From Pseudomonadota bacterium (GTDB lineage Bacteria > Pseudomonadota > Alphaproteobacteria > Kiloniellales > JACOMY01), in contig JAKOWB010000441.1 in the NCBI GenBank assembly GCA_029781795.1, positions 1 to 64,000 of the forward strand: a stretch of 64,000 nt of DNA, read 5' to 3'. The notes beneath the pieces were generated by a model. That model saw nothing but the letters and a program-made list of their open reading frames with translations, was not told the DNA's origin and searched no databases. The stretch's first letter is position 1, and every line of letters begins with the position of its first letter. Below, piece after piece: positions 50,437 through 58,527 of the stretch. A program made the translations under genes and the position numbers.

Positions 50437-50492
50437 GTCAACAGGCTCGCGTTGACAGGCCCGCGTTGACAGGCCCGCGTTGACAGGCCCGC
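50437..50492. repeat. Four tandem 14-base units containing TTGACA
   Basis: The unit GTTGACAGGCCCGC occurs three times exactly (50451-50464, 50465-50478, 50479-50492), preceded by a diverged unit GTCAACAGGCTCGC (50437-50450). Each exact unit carries the -35 consensus TTGACA, so up to three -35 elements are spaced 14 bases apart in the divergent space between dctP and dctQ. Confidence 0.95.
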
Positions 50493-50609
50493 CCGACGCG
50501 CGCCAAATTCCGCCGCTCGCTCATCTCTGCCGCCGATCCAGCGGGATCGGTGCCTCTGCAACTCGCGGCGCCGCCGGCGCGCGACATGACAAGGGAGCGG
50601 GCATCACCC

Positions 50610-51164
50610 ATGTCGGTCTTCAAGCGCTTGGTAGCCGGCTACAGCGCGGCGATGCGGCGGGCCGCCGGGCTCTTCGCCGTCCTCGCCGCGGCCGCGCTGG
50701 TGGCAATGCTGCTGCAGGTGCTCTACGAGGTCGCGCTGCGCGCCTTCGCCGGCCGCTCGACCGGCATCGCCGACGAGTTCGTTGGCTACGAGGTGGCGGC
50801 GGCCAGTTTCTTCGGCCTGGCCTACGCGCTGGAGCGACAGGCGCTGATCCGGGTGATGCTGCTCGGCCGCCTTGCCGAGCGCCGCCCGGCGGTGGGCCGT
50901 CTGCTCGAGGCTTTCGCCATCCTGGCGACGCTTGCCGCCTTCGCCCTGGTGATCCGCTATTTCTGGTCCAGCGTGGCGCGCCACTGGGTCCGCGGCACGG
51001 TCAGCGAGACCATCGCCGAGGTGCCGATGTGGATTCCCGAGGGCGCCATGCTGCTCGGCATGACGGTCTTCTGGCTGGCGTTGCTGGCGCGCCTGCTGCG
51101 GCTTCTGGCTGGAGAGCCGCCGCACCTCGGTGGCGCCTCCGGCGCGCTGGCGGGCGAAGGCTGA
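50610..51164 (+). CDS. TRAP transporter small membrane subunit (DctQ family)
   Basis: The 184-residue protein has four hydrophobic segments (LFAVLAAAALVAMLLQVLYEV, YEVAAASFFGLAYALERQA, AILATLAAFALVIRYFW, GAMLLGMTVFWLALLARLL in order) and the DctQ-like LYEVALRAF / DEFVGY region. It scaffolds the large membrane subunit, which starts 10 bases after its stop. ATG 50610 is chosen over the in-frame ATG 50586 on ribosome-binding-site spacing (GGGAG). A 14-base tandem repeat with TTGACA units lies upstream. Confidence 0.85.
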   Translation: MSVFKRLVAGYSAAMRRAAGLFAVLAAAALVAMLLQVLYEVALRAFAGRSTGIADEFVGYEVAAASFFGLAYALERQALIRVMLLGRLAERRPAVGRLLEAFAILATLAAFALVIRYFWSSVARHWVRGTVSETIAEVPMWIPEGAMLLGMTVFWLALLARLLRLLAGEPPHLGGASGALAGEG

Positions 51165-51174
51165 GGGCGGGTCG

Positions 51175-52491
51175 ATGGAAGCCTTGCAGGCGGGCGCGCT
51201 GACGCTGCTGCTGATCGTCTTCTTCCTGGGCGCGGGGATCTGGGTCTTCTCCGGCCTGCTGCTGGTCGGCATCGCCGCGCTGGTGCTGGTGCTGGGCTAC
51301 CCGCTCGATCGCGTCGGCAACATCCTGAAGGGCATCATGTGGCGCTCGGCCAGCAGCTGGGAGCTGTCGGCCATCCCGCTCTTCGTGCTGATGGGCGAGA
51401 TCATCTTCCGCACCGACCTGTCGGAGCGCATCTTCCGCGGCCTGTCGCCCTGGCTGAACTGGCTGCCGGGGCGGCTGCTGCACACCAACATCGCCGGCTG
51501 CACCATCTTCGCAGCCGTCAGCGGCTCCAGCGCGGCGACCACCGCCACGATCGGCAAGATCACCGCCGGCGCGCTGCTGGAGCGCGGCTACAACCCCGAC
51601 CTCGCCATCGGCTCGCTGGCAGGCGCCGGCAGCCTGGGCCTGCTGATCCCGCCGTCGATCGTGATGATCATCTACGGCATCCTGGCCGAGGTCTCGATCG
51701 CCCGGCTTTTCGCCGCCGGCATCCTGCCGGGGCTGATGGTCGCCGCGCTCTACTCCGGCTACATCATGCTGCGCGGCCTGCTGAACCCGCGGCTGGCGCC
51801 ACAGGCTGCCGTGCGCTTCACCCTGGCCGACCGGCTGCGCGGGCTCCTCGACCTGCTGCCCGTCGGCTTCCTGGTGGTCGCGGTGCTGGGCGGGATCTAC
51901 AGCGGCATCGCTACGCCGTCGGAGGCGGCGGCCCTCGGCTGCGGGGCGACGGCGCTGATCACCCTGGCGATGCGCCAGCTCCGCTGGTCGGTGCTGCGCG
52001 ATGCGCTGATGAGCACGGTGGTCACCTCCTCGATGATCGTCTCGATCGTGGTCTGTGCCGCCTTCCTCTCCTCCGCCATGGGCTACATCCATCTGCCGCA
52101 GGACCTCGCCGCGGCGATCGCCGGCCTCGAGCTGGGGCCCTTCGGCCTGATGCTGATCCTGGCGCTGTTCTACATCGTGCTGGGGCTCTTCCTGGACGGC
52201 TTCTCCATCACGGTTATGAGCCTGCCGATCACCCTGCCGCTGGTCGTGCAGGCCGGCTGGGATCCGCTCTGGTTCGGCGTCTTCCTGGTCATCATGGTCG
52301 AGCTGGCGCAGATCACCCCGCCGATCGGCTTCAACCTCTTCGTGCTGCAGGGCCTGACGGGCTGGTCGATCTATCGCATCGCGCGGGCGGCGCTGCCCTT
52401 CTTCCTGCTGCTCTGCCTGGCGGCCGCGCTGCTGACGCTGCTGCCGCAGATCGCGCTCTGGCTGCCGGGACAGCTTTGGCAGGGGCGGTGA
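51175..52491 (+). CDS. TRAP transporter large membrane subunit (DctM family)
   Basis: The 438-residue protein is the ion-coupled translocating subunit, with about 11-12 transmembrane helices. DctM signatures include IPLFVLMGEIIFRTDLSERIF, the AAVSGSSAATTATIGKI discontinuous helix that forms the Na+/substrate site, LLIPPSIVMIIYGIL, and TPPIGFNLFVLQGL. Together with the DctP protein encoded divergently it imports a carboxylate-type solute, plausibly the substrate of the neighbouring hydantoinase cluster. Its end faces the end of the metalloenzyme gene on the other strand, with a CCGGCGC/GCGCCGG palindrome between them. Confidence 0.93.
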   Translation: MEALQAGALTLLLIVFFLGAGIWVFSGLLLVGIAALVLVLGYPLDRVGNILKGIMWRSASSWELSAIPLFVLMGEIIFRTDLSERIFRGLSPWLNWLPGRLLHTNIAGCTIFAAVSGSSAATTATIGKITAGALLERGYNPDLAIGSLAGAGSLGLLIPPSIVMIIYGILAEVSIARLFAAGILPGLMVAALYSGYIMLRGLLNPRLAPQAAVRFTLADRLRGLLDLLPVGFLVVAVLGGIYSGIATPSEAAALGCGATALITLAMRQLRWSVLRDALMSTVVTSSMIVSIVVCAAFLSSAMGYIHLPQDLAAAIAGLELGPFGLMLILALFYIVLGLFLDGFSITVMSLPITLPLVVQAGWDPLWFGVFLVIMVELAQITPPIGFNLFVLQGLTGWSIYRIARAALPFFLLLCLAAALLTLLPQIALWLPGQLWQGR

Positions 52492-52519
52492 AGACGGCTC
52501 CGGCGCGGCGCCGGCCGCG

Positions 52520-53563
52520 TCAGCCCAGTTCGCGCGTCATCGCGTCATGCAGCGCCATCAGGTGGGCGGGGCCGACCATCCGGCCTTCCTCGGCCAGCTT
52601 CTCGTTCCCCAGCCAGAGGGTCTGGTCGTAGACGATGCCGTCGGGGTGGTTCTCGCCGCCGCCCGGCTCCCACCAGGGCAGGCCCATGCCGATGGCGTTG
52701 GAACCCGGGACTCGGATGTCCTCGATGAAGTTCTGGCCGGTGAACTTGGTGCCCGGGTGGAAGCCACAGGTGAAGTGGATGAAGTAGCCGTAGTCGCCGG
52801 TGCCGCTGGCGCGCCGCAGCGCGCGATCGAAGCTCGGCCGGTCCTCGGTGCCGCCGCCGCTGAAGCCCTTGATCTTGCCCTCGACCTCGATGGCGATCGG
52901 CCGGCGCAGCGCGCGGTGATACTCGTCGAACAGCGCCTGGATGACGATGGTGCCGCTGACGCTTTCCTTCACCGGATAGAAGCTCTGGGTGCCGGGGACG
53001 GTGTGCATGCCGGGCGCATCGGCGACGCGGGCCCGGCGCGGCTGCTTCTCGGCCAGGGTGAAGGTGACGTCGGTGCCGAGCGGGCAGGTGAAGCGCATCG
53101 GCTGTCCGGCCTTGCTGGCCAGGTATTCGGCGAAAGCGACGTTGAAGTCCATCATCGCGCCGAAGTCGACGTTGCCGTAAAGCCGCTCGAAGGCCTCGGC
53201 GCTGGCCAGCGCCAGCAGGGCATAGCGGCAGCGCCCGCCCTTCATGGCGGCGTCGTGCGCGCCCGATCCCGCGTGGTAGGGGAAGCAGAAGTCCAGCCAC
53301 ACGTCCGAGGCGACGGCGGCGGCGCGCAGCGAGTCGGAAACGTAGGGATCCGACAGGCCGCCCTGGAAGGGAATCTGCGGCGCGACGGCGATCAGCGGCT
53401 TGCCGCCGGCCCGCAGCACGCTGCTGCCGACCGCGTCGAGCAGGGCCGGCTCGGTTCGCGTGTCGGCGCTGATCAGCACCGACTCGCCCGGACGCACCGC
53501 GAAATGCTGGACGACCAGCGCATCGGCGGCGTTGTTCAACCTCTTGTGCGAGAGCAGCGGCAT
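52520..53563 (-). CDS. NicX / M29 aminopeptidase superfamily metalloenzyme
   Basis: The 347-residue protein shares the two-domain layout of the superfamily that unites M29 aminopeptidases and the iron enzyme 2,5-dihydroxypyridine 5,6-dioxygenase (NicX). The landmarks are an N-terminal VRPGESVLISADTRTEPALLDAV segment, CPLGTDVTFTLAEKQPR, SGTIVIQALF, IAIEVEGKIKGFSGG, and C-terminal His residues in FTCGFHPG and GGGENHPDGIVYDQ. Sequence alone does not decide peptidase versus dioxygenase; the neighbouring Rieske ferredoxin and hydrolases make a catabolic dioxygenase worth testing. ATG 53563 is chosen (GAAGGA upstream); ATG 53614 is an alternative. Confidence 0.7.
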   Translation of the reverse strand: MPLLSHKRLNNAADALVVQHFAVRPGESVLISADTRTEPALLDAVGSSVLRAGGKPLIAVAPQIPFQGGLSDPYVSDSLRAAAVASDVWLDFCFPYHAGSGAHDAAMKGGRCRYALLALASAEAFERLYGNVDFGAMMDFNVAFAEYLASKAGQPMRFTCPLGTDVTFTLAEKQPRRARVADAPGMHTVPGTQSFYPVKESVSGTIVIQALFDEYHRALRRPIAIEVEGKIKGFSGGGTEDRPSFDRALRRASGTGDYGYFIHFTCGFHPGTKFTGQNFIEDIRVPGSNAIGMGLPWWEPGGGENHPDGIVYDQTLWLGNEKLAEEGRMVGPAHLMALHDAMTRELG

Positions 53564-53656
53564 GGCGCGCGATCCTTCGTGAAGTGACGATGCCGAATAA
53601 TACATTTGTATCATTCGCGTGACCTTGGCAAGCGGGCAGCGCGTCTTCGCTTTCTC

Positions 53657-54286
53657 TCAGGGTGCGGTGAAGGCGAGCAGCGGCTCGATCTGCTGGAAGA
53701 TCCGGCGGGGCCGCGTGCGGGCGGGATTGAGGCTCCACTCCAGCCACAGGCCTTTCAGCAGCGCGACGATCAGCTGGGTGCGCTGGCGCAGCGAGGCCGC
53801 CGGGACGTCCGCGCCGGCGGCGGCGCGCAGCAGCCGGGCGACGCGCGTCTCGAAGCGGCCATAGATCTCGTCGTGCACCTGGCGCACGGCGGCGTTGGTG
53901 TGGGTCAGGCCCCAGAAGAGAAACCGCGCGCGGACATAGTCGGCGCGCAGGATGGGCGCCCCCAGCCCGGCGCTCAGAAAGGCGCGCAGCCGCGCGGCCG
54001 GGTCCTCGCCGGCGGCGGCCATGGCGCGCTCGGCCTCCTCCTGCAGCAGCAGCGAGAGATGGCGATAGGTCGCCGCCAGCAGCGCGTCCTTGCCGCCGAA
54101 GTGGTGCCGGATCATGCCGAGGGAGAGGTCGGCGGCCGTGGCGATGCGCCGGACAGTCGCGCGTTCGACCCCGTGGCGGATCAGGCAGGCCAGCGTCGCC
54201 TCGACAAGACGCTGCTTCTGTTGATCCGGCGGCAGGCGCCGATAGGGCTTGCGGCGTGTCTCGGCCTGGCCGGTCTTGCGCGTCAT
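53657..54286 (-). CDS. TetR/AcrR-family regulator (BetI-like)
   Basis: A 209-residue protein. The N-terminal helix-turn-helix is ATLACLIRHGVERATVRRIA ... LSLGMIRHHFGGKDALLAATYRHL (in blocks), close to the BetI pattern, and the ligand-binding C-terminal domain has WGLTHTNAAVRQVHDEIYGRF. It lies upstream of and co-directional with the metalloenzyme gene (94 bases apart) and divergent from the ABC transporter, either of which it may control. An AT-rich tract at 54345-54380 in the divergent space is a likely promoter/operator area. Confidence 0.9.
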   Translation of the reverse strand: MTRKTGQAETRRKPYRRLPPDQQKQRLVEATLACLIRHGVERATVRRIATAADLSLGMIRHHFGGKDALLAATYRHLSLLLQEEAERAMAAAGEDPAARLRAFLSAGLGAPILRADYVRARFLFWGLTHTNAAVRQVHDEIYGRFETRVARLLRAAAGADVPAASLRQRTQLIVALLKGLWLEWSLNPARTRPRRIFQQIEPLLAFTAP

Positions 54287-54436
54287 CTGCCCGTCATGCC
54301 GTCACTCCGGCCTTTCGCCCCACCCACGCACAGCATCATCCCAATCGATCCGCACATAAAAATTATCGATTTGAGTTATGGCGCTCCAGACCTCTTGAAT
54401 GCTCCTGCCGTCGAGGGTGAAGGCCGCGCAAGCGAC

Positions 54437-54547
54437 CCGCCGCCCGGCGGTCGAGGACGCCGCAGAGCGTCCCGCGAAGATCGCGGCAGGCTCGTCGCAA
54501 CGAGCAGCCCCCAGGATCCAAGTCTCGGCTTGCAAGGGCCGCGCGGC
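54437..54547. other. Run of consecutive perfect hairpins, possible structured RNA
   Basis: Five short perfect inverted repeats follow one another: CCGCC-GCCC-GGCGG (54437-54450), GGACGC-CGCAGA-GCGTCC (54455-54472), CGCGA-AGA-TCGCG (54473-54485), GCTCGT-CGCA-ACGAGC (54490-54505) and GCCGCGCGGC (54538-54547). The 317-base space between the TetR gene and the ABC permease gene holds no convincing gene; both strands have open frames, but neither reads like a protein. This may be a structured RNA, a leader of the ABC operon or a dispersed repeat. The tract at 54345-54380 is AT-rich and promoter-like. Confidence 0.5.
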
Positions 54548-54618
54548 AAGGCCGTCGCGCCCAAGGGGGAAGGCTTGCCTGCCGCCAGGTCGCCTGGGGT
54601 TCGATGGAGGGCTCGCGC

Positions 54619-55671
54619 ATGTCGCGTGCTGGGACAGCCTTGCGGGGAAGCGGCGAAACGGGTGCACGGACGGCGCCGCCGGCGGTGCAGTTCCTGCGCC
54701 GCTCGTTCATCGGGAACGGGATCCTGCCCGTGGCGCTGCTGCTGGCCGTCGTGGGCTTCGGGCTGTCGGCGCCGCGCTTCCTGACCTACGACAACCTCTT
54801 CAACGTCGCCCGGCACTCCAGCTACCTCATCGTCGTCTGCCTGGGCCAGATGCTGACCCTGCTGGAGCGCGGCATCGACATGTCGGTCGGCTCCACCGTC
54901 GCCCTGGTCAGCGTCACCACCGCCCTGGCCGGCGCCGCCGTGCTGGCCGCCGATCCCGAGGCCGTGGGCCTCGCCATCGCCGCCGCCATCGCCGCGGGCC
55001 TGGCCACCGGCGCCGCCGTCGGACTGGTCAACGGCATCGGCATCGCCCTCTTCCGCGTCAATCCCTTCATCATGACCGTGGGCATGCTCTCCATCCTCAC
55101 CGGCCTCGCCCTCACCATCAGTGGCGGCATGCCGGTCTACGGCCTGCCCGACGCCTTCGGCCGCCTGCTCGCCTACAGCGCACCCCTCGGCGTGCCGGTC
55201 CCCATGCTGCTCGCCGCCGCCCTCGCCGTCGTCATGGCCTACCTGCTCTACATGACCCCCTTCGGGCGACGCATCTACGCCCTCGGCGGCAACCAGCTCG
55301 CCGCGCGCCTGGCCGGCATCAACACCACCCTCACCCTCGTCCTCACCTACGTCCTCTGCTCAAGCATCGTCGCCTTCGCCGCCGTCCTGCTCACCGCACG
55401 CGTCGCCACCGGCGAGGCCACCCTCGGCGCCACCCTGGTCCTGGAGTCCATCACCGCCGTCGTCATCGGCGGCGTCTCCTTCTTCGGCGGCATCGGGCGC
55501 CTCTCCCACGTCGTCCTCGGCGCCCTCTTCGTCACCATGATGACCAACGGCATGAACCTGCTGCGCGTCGAGAGCTACGTCCAGCAGATCGTCCTCGGCG
55601 CCCTGCTCATCGCCGCCGTCGTCGTCGACCAGCTGCGCATGCGCCTGCTGCGCCAGCAGCGCGCGGAGTAG
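54619..55671 (+). CDS. Sugar-type ABC transporter permease (RbsC-like)
   Basis: The 350-residue protein has about 8-10 membrane helices of the BPD_transp_2 family (ribose/xylose-type importers): IVVCLGQMLTLLERGIDMSVG, NPFIMTVGMLSILTGLAL, FGRRIYALGGNQLAARLAGI and VLGALFVTMMTNGMNLL. GGAGGG lies 8 bases before ATG 54619. Codon use from about 54880 onward strongly favours CTC, ATC and GTC, whereas neighbours favour CTG; this persists through the ATPase gene and suggests separate ancestry. No periplasmic binding protein is encoded next to it. Confidence 0.9.
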   Translation: MSRAGTALRGSGETGARTAPPAVQFLRRSFIGNGILPVALLLAVVGFGLSAPRFLTYDNLFNVARHSSYLIVVCLGQMLTLLERGIDMSVGSTVALVSVTTALAGAAVLAADPEAVGLAIAAAIAAGLATGAAVGLVNGIGIALFRVNPFIMTVGMLSILTGLALTISGGMPVYGLPDAFGRLLAYSAPLGVPVPMLLAAALAVVMAYLLYMTPFGRRIYALGGNQLAARLAGINTTLTLVLTYVLCSSIVAFAAVLLTARVATGEATLGATLVLESITAVVIGGVSFFGGIGRLSHVVLGALFVTMMTNGMNLLRVESYVQQIVLGALLIAAVVVDQLRMRLLRQQRAE

Positions 55672-55677
55672 ACCGGC

Positions 55678-56481
55678 ATGACACTCGCCCTCGCCACAGA
55701 GCCCACCCAGGCCCCAGCCACCCAGGCCACAGCCATCCAGACCCCGCTCCTCCAGGCCAGCGACATCGTCAAGACCTTCGGCGGCAACAAGGCCCTCGCC
55801 GGCGTCTCCCTCGACGTGCGCCACAACGAGGTCCTCGCCCTGGTCGGCGACAACGGCGCCGGCAAGTCCACCCTGGTCAAGATCCTCTCCGGCGCCGAGA
55901 CCCCAGACAGCGGCGCCATCGCCATCGAGGGCAGGACGCACCACATCGCCTCGCCGCAGGACGCGCTCGCCGCCGGCATCGCCACGCTGCACCAGCACCT
56001 CGGCCTGGTCGACTGCTTCAACGTCCCGCAGAACGTCTTCCTCGGCCGCGAGCTCTCGACCCGCGTCCTCGGCCTCTTCCCCAGGCTGCTGCACGCCCGC
56101 ATGCTGCAGGAGACCCGGCGCCTGCTGGCCGAACTCGACATCCGACTGCCCCACCTCGACAGGCCCGTCTCAACCATGTCCGGCGGGCAGCGACAGGCCG
56201 TCGCCATCTCCAGGCTCCTGCTCGGCGACACCAGGCTCATCATCATGGACGAGCCCATGGCCGCACTCGGCGTCAACGAGGGTCAGAAGGTCCTCGACCT
56301 CATCCAGCGTCTCGCCGCAAAGGGCATCTCCTTCCTCATCATCTCCCACAACCTCGAACACGTCATGTCGATCTCTAGCCGCGTCGCCGTCCTCAAGAAC
56401 GGTCGACTCGTCGGGGCCGTCGACACCAACAAGACCTCACGCCAGGACATCACGTCCATGATCGTCCATGGCAGGACCTAG
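55678..56481 (+). CDS. Sugar-type ABC transporter ATP-binding protein
   Basis: The 267-residue protein has a single nucleotide-binding domain: Walker A GDNGAGKSTLVK, the Q loop near LHQHLG, signature TMSGGQRQAVAI, Walker B LIIMDEPMAAL, and the switch His in ISHNLEHV. It resembles the N-terminal half of the duplicated RbsA/XylG type or the single-domain FrcA/RbsA-like ATPases. It follows the permease gene by 6 bases and shares its unusual C-ending codon preference (CTC, ATC). The N-terminal 25 residues are a Thr/Ala/Pro-rich extension. M20 peptidase starts 3 bases after it. Confidence 0.92.
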   Translation: MTLALATEPTQAPATQATAIQTPLLQASDIVKTFGGNKALAGVSLDVRHNEVLALVGDNGAGKSTLVKILSGAETPDSGAIAIEGRTHHIASPQDALAAGIATLHQHLGLVDCFNVPQNVFLGRELSTRVLGLFPRLLHARMLQETRRLLAELDIRLPHLDRPVSTMSGGQRQAVAISRLLLGDTRLIIMDEPMAALGVNEGQKVLDLIQRLAAKGISFLIISHNLEHVMSISSRVAVLKNGRLVGAVDTNKTSRQDITSMIVHGRT

Positions 56482-56484
56482 GCC

Positions 56485-57612
56485 ATGACCGCGCCCGACG
56501 CCGTCGCGCTGACCCAGTCGCTGGTGCGCCTGCGGTCGATCAATCCGCCAGGCGAGGAGCAGGCCTGCGCCGAGCTGCTGGGAGGCCTGCTGCAGGACGC
56601 CGGCTTCACGGTGGCGCGCTTCGACCATGCGCCGAGGCGGCCGAGCCTGGTGGCGCGGCTGGACGGCAGCGCAGGGGCGCCGCCGCTCTGCTTCACCGGG
56701 CACCTCGACACCGTGCCGCTGGGCGCCACGCCCTGGAGCCGCGATGCCTTCGCCGCCGAGATCGACGGCGACCGGCTCTATGGCCGCGGCAGCAGCGACA
56801 TGAAGAGCGGCGTCGCCGCCATGGTGGTGGCGGCGATCGCGGCGGCGCGGGCGGGGCGCGGGCGCGGCGGCCTGGCCCTGGTGCTGACCGCGGGCGAGGA
56901 GACCGGCTGCGACGGCGCCAAGCACCTTGCCGGCCTCGGCGATGCGCTGCCGGCGGCCGCCGCGCTGCTGGTTGGCGAACCCAGCTCGAACTACCCGCTG
57001 GTCGGCCACAAGGGGGCGCTCTGGCTGCAGGCGGAGTTCAAGGGCGTGACCGCGCACGGCTCCATGCCGGAGAAGGGCGACATCGCGGTCTACAAGGCGG
57101 CCAAAGGCGCGCTGCGCCTCGCCGAGTACCGCTTCGCCGCGCAGCCGCACCGCATCCTTGGCTATCCCACGATCAACGTCGGCACGCTGCAGGGCGGCCT
57201 CAACGTCAACTCGGTGCCGGACCGCGCCACGCTCGGCATCGACGTGCGCACGGTCCCGGGCCAGGGCAACGACGAGGTCTGCGACGAGCTGACCGCGCTC
57301 TTCGAGCCCGGCAGTGGCCTGCAGCGCCAGGTCGACGTCGGCTTCGTCGCCAGCGACCCGCGCGATCCCTGGATCCAGGAGGTCTTCCAGCTCTGCGCCG
57401 CGGCGCTGGGCGAGGCGCCCGAGCCGCGCGGCGCCAGCTACTTCACCGACGCCTCGGTACTGACGCCGGCCTTCGGCGGGGTGCCGACGCTGGTGCTGGG
57501 CCCCGGCGAGGCGGCCATGGCGCACAAGACCGACGAGTACTGCCTGGTCTCGCGCATCCATCAGGCGGTCGAGCTCTACGGCGCCATCGCCAGCCGCTGG
57601 CTGGCGCACTGA
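56485..57612 (+). CDS. M20-family metallopeptidase (ArgE/DapE-like)
   Basis: The 375-residue di-zinc hydrolase of the ArgE/DapE/ACY1 group has metal ligands in CFTGHLDTVPLG and GRGSSDMKSGVAAMV, the catalytic Glu in LTAGEETGCDG, VGEPSSNYPLVGHKGALW, and a dimerisation domain with GGLNVNSVPDRATLGIDVRT in two parts. It probably removes an acyl group from an amino acid or peptide-like substrate. It starts 3 bases after the ABC ATPase gene and lies with hydrolase, ferredoxin and deformylase genes. Codon use returns to the CTG-rich pattern of the chromosome here. Confidence 0.9.
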   Translation: MTAPDAVALTQSLVRLRSINPPGEEQACAELLGGLLQDAGFTVARFDHAPRRPSLVARLDGSAGAPPLCFTGHLDTVPLGATPWSRDAFAAEIDGDRLYGRGSSDMKSGVAAMVVAAIAAARAGRGRGGLALVLTAGEETGCDGAKHLAGLGDALPAAAALLVGEPSSNYPLVGHKGALWLQAEFKGVTAHGSMPEKGDIAVYKAAKGALRLAEYRFAAQPHRILGYPTINVGTLQGGLNVNSVPDRATLGIDVRTVPGQGNDEVCDELTALFEPGSGLQRQVDVGFVASDPRDPWIQEVFQLCAAALGEAPEPRGASYFTDASVLTPAFGGVPTLVLGPGEAAMAHKTDEYCLVSRIHQAVELYGAIASRWLAH

Positions 57613-57622
57613 GGGCAGGGGC

Positions 57623-58516
57623 ATGGCCGTCACCGGGTTGCAGTATCCGCTGGTCGCCGAGGGCAGGGCGCTGCGCGCCGTGCAGTGGGGCCTGGCTGGC
57701 GAGACTGTGCTGATGCTGCATGGCCTTGGCTCACGCGCCGAGACCTTCGAGCCGGTCGGCCGCCGCCTCGCCGAGCAGGGCTACCGCTGCGTCGCGCTGG
57801 ACCTGCCGGGGCACGGCCTGTCGTGGAAGGGCGGCGACTTCGACTACAGCGCCGCCGGGCACGCGCGGCTGCTGCGCGCGGTCGTTGCGCAACTCGGCGC
57901 GCCCTGCCACCTGGTCGCCTCCTCGCTCGGCGGGCTGCATGCCGCGGCCTATGCCGTGGCGGCGCCGGAGACGCTGCGCTCGCTGACCCTGATCGGCAGC
58001 ATCGGCCTCAAGGCCCTGGCGCCGCAGCGCCGGCAGTGGACCGCCGACTACCTGAAGGACATGAGCCGCGGGGCCATCGCGCGGCGCTTTACCTTCGCCG
58101 TCAGCGATCCCGCCATCTTCGACGCGGCCTACATCGAGGAGTCCTGGCGGGTGAACGTCTCGCCTGGCGCCGCCGAGTCCTTCGCAGCGATTGGCCGCTA
58201 CTACCTGGAGCGCATCAACGACGACGTGCAGACGCCGGCGCTGGCCGCGCTGGGCGGGCGCCTGCCGATTCTTCTGCTCTGGGGCCGGGACGATGCCACC
58301 GTGACACTGGACGCCGCCGAGGACGCGCTGGCGGCCATTCCCGGCAGCGCACTGGCGATCCTTGCGGGTACCCGACACATTCCGCATCTGGAACAGCCGG
58401 CGCTGGCCGCGGCCTGCCTCGCCGCGCACCTGGCGGGCGATGCCGGACGCCTCGGCCGCCTGTCGGCGCCGACGCTGGAGATCCGCCGGCATGGCAGCCC
58501 GGCGCGCCAACCCTAG
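57623..58516 (+). CDS. Alpha/beta hydrolase
   Basis: The 297-residue protein has the oxyanion strand VLMLHGLGSRAET, ALDLPGHGLS, a nucleophile elbow VASSLGGLHAA (nucleophile Ser), the acid in LLLWGRDDATV, and the catalytic His in GTRHIPHLEQP. It resembles meta-cleavage-product hydrolases (MhpC/BphD-like) and haloperoxidase-type enzymes. The elbow reads A-S-S-L-G rather than the common G-x-S-x-G. It starts 10 bases after the M20 gene and is followed by the Rieske ferredoxin, an arrangement found in aromatic catabolic operons. Confidence 0.88.
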   Translation: MAVTGLQYPLVAEGRALRAVQWGLAGETVLMLHGLGSRAETFEPVGRRLAEQGYRCVALDLPGHGLSWKGGDFDYSAAGHARLLRAVVAQLGAPCHLVASSLGGLHAAAYAVAAPETLRSLTLIGSIGLKALAPQRRQWTADYLKDMSRGAIARRFTFAVSDPAIFDAAYIEESWRVNVSPGAAESFAAIGRYYLERINDDVQTPALAALGGRLPILLLWGRDDATVTLDAAEDALAAIPGSALAILAGTRHIPHLEQPALAAACLAAHLAGDAGRLGRLSAPTLEIRRHGSPARQP

Positions 58517-58527
58517 GAGCATTCAGC

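Noticed and set aside
54302-54667. 121-residue minus-strand ORF between the TetR and ABC genes, ending IDNFYVRIDWDD
   Set aside because: The last 25 residues faintly recall the start of enolase-superfamily proteins, but the frame ends at once and the rest is Arg/Ala-rich. It may be a tiny remnant; not enough to call a gene.
54399-56378. 659-residue plus-strand frame over the ABC genes
   Set aside because: It is Arg/Pro/His low-complexity translation out of frame with two clearly conserved ABC transporter genes, so it is a shadow.
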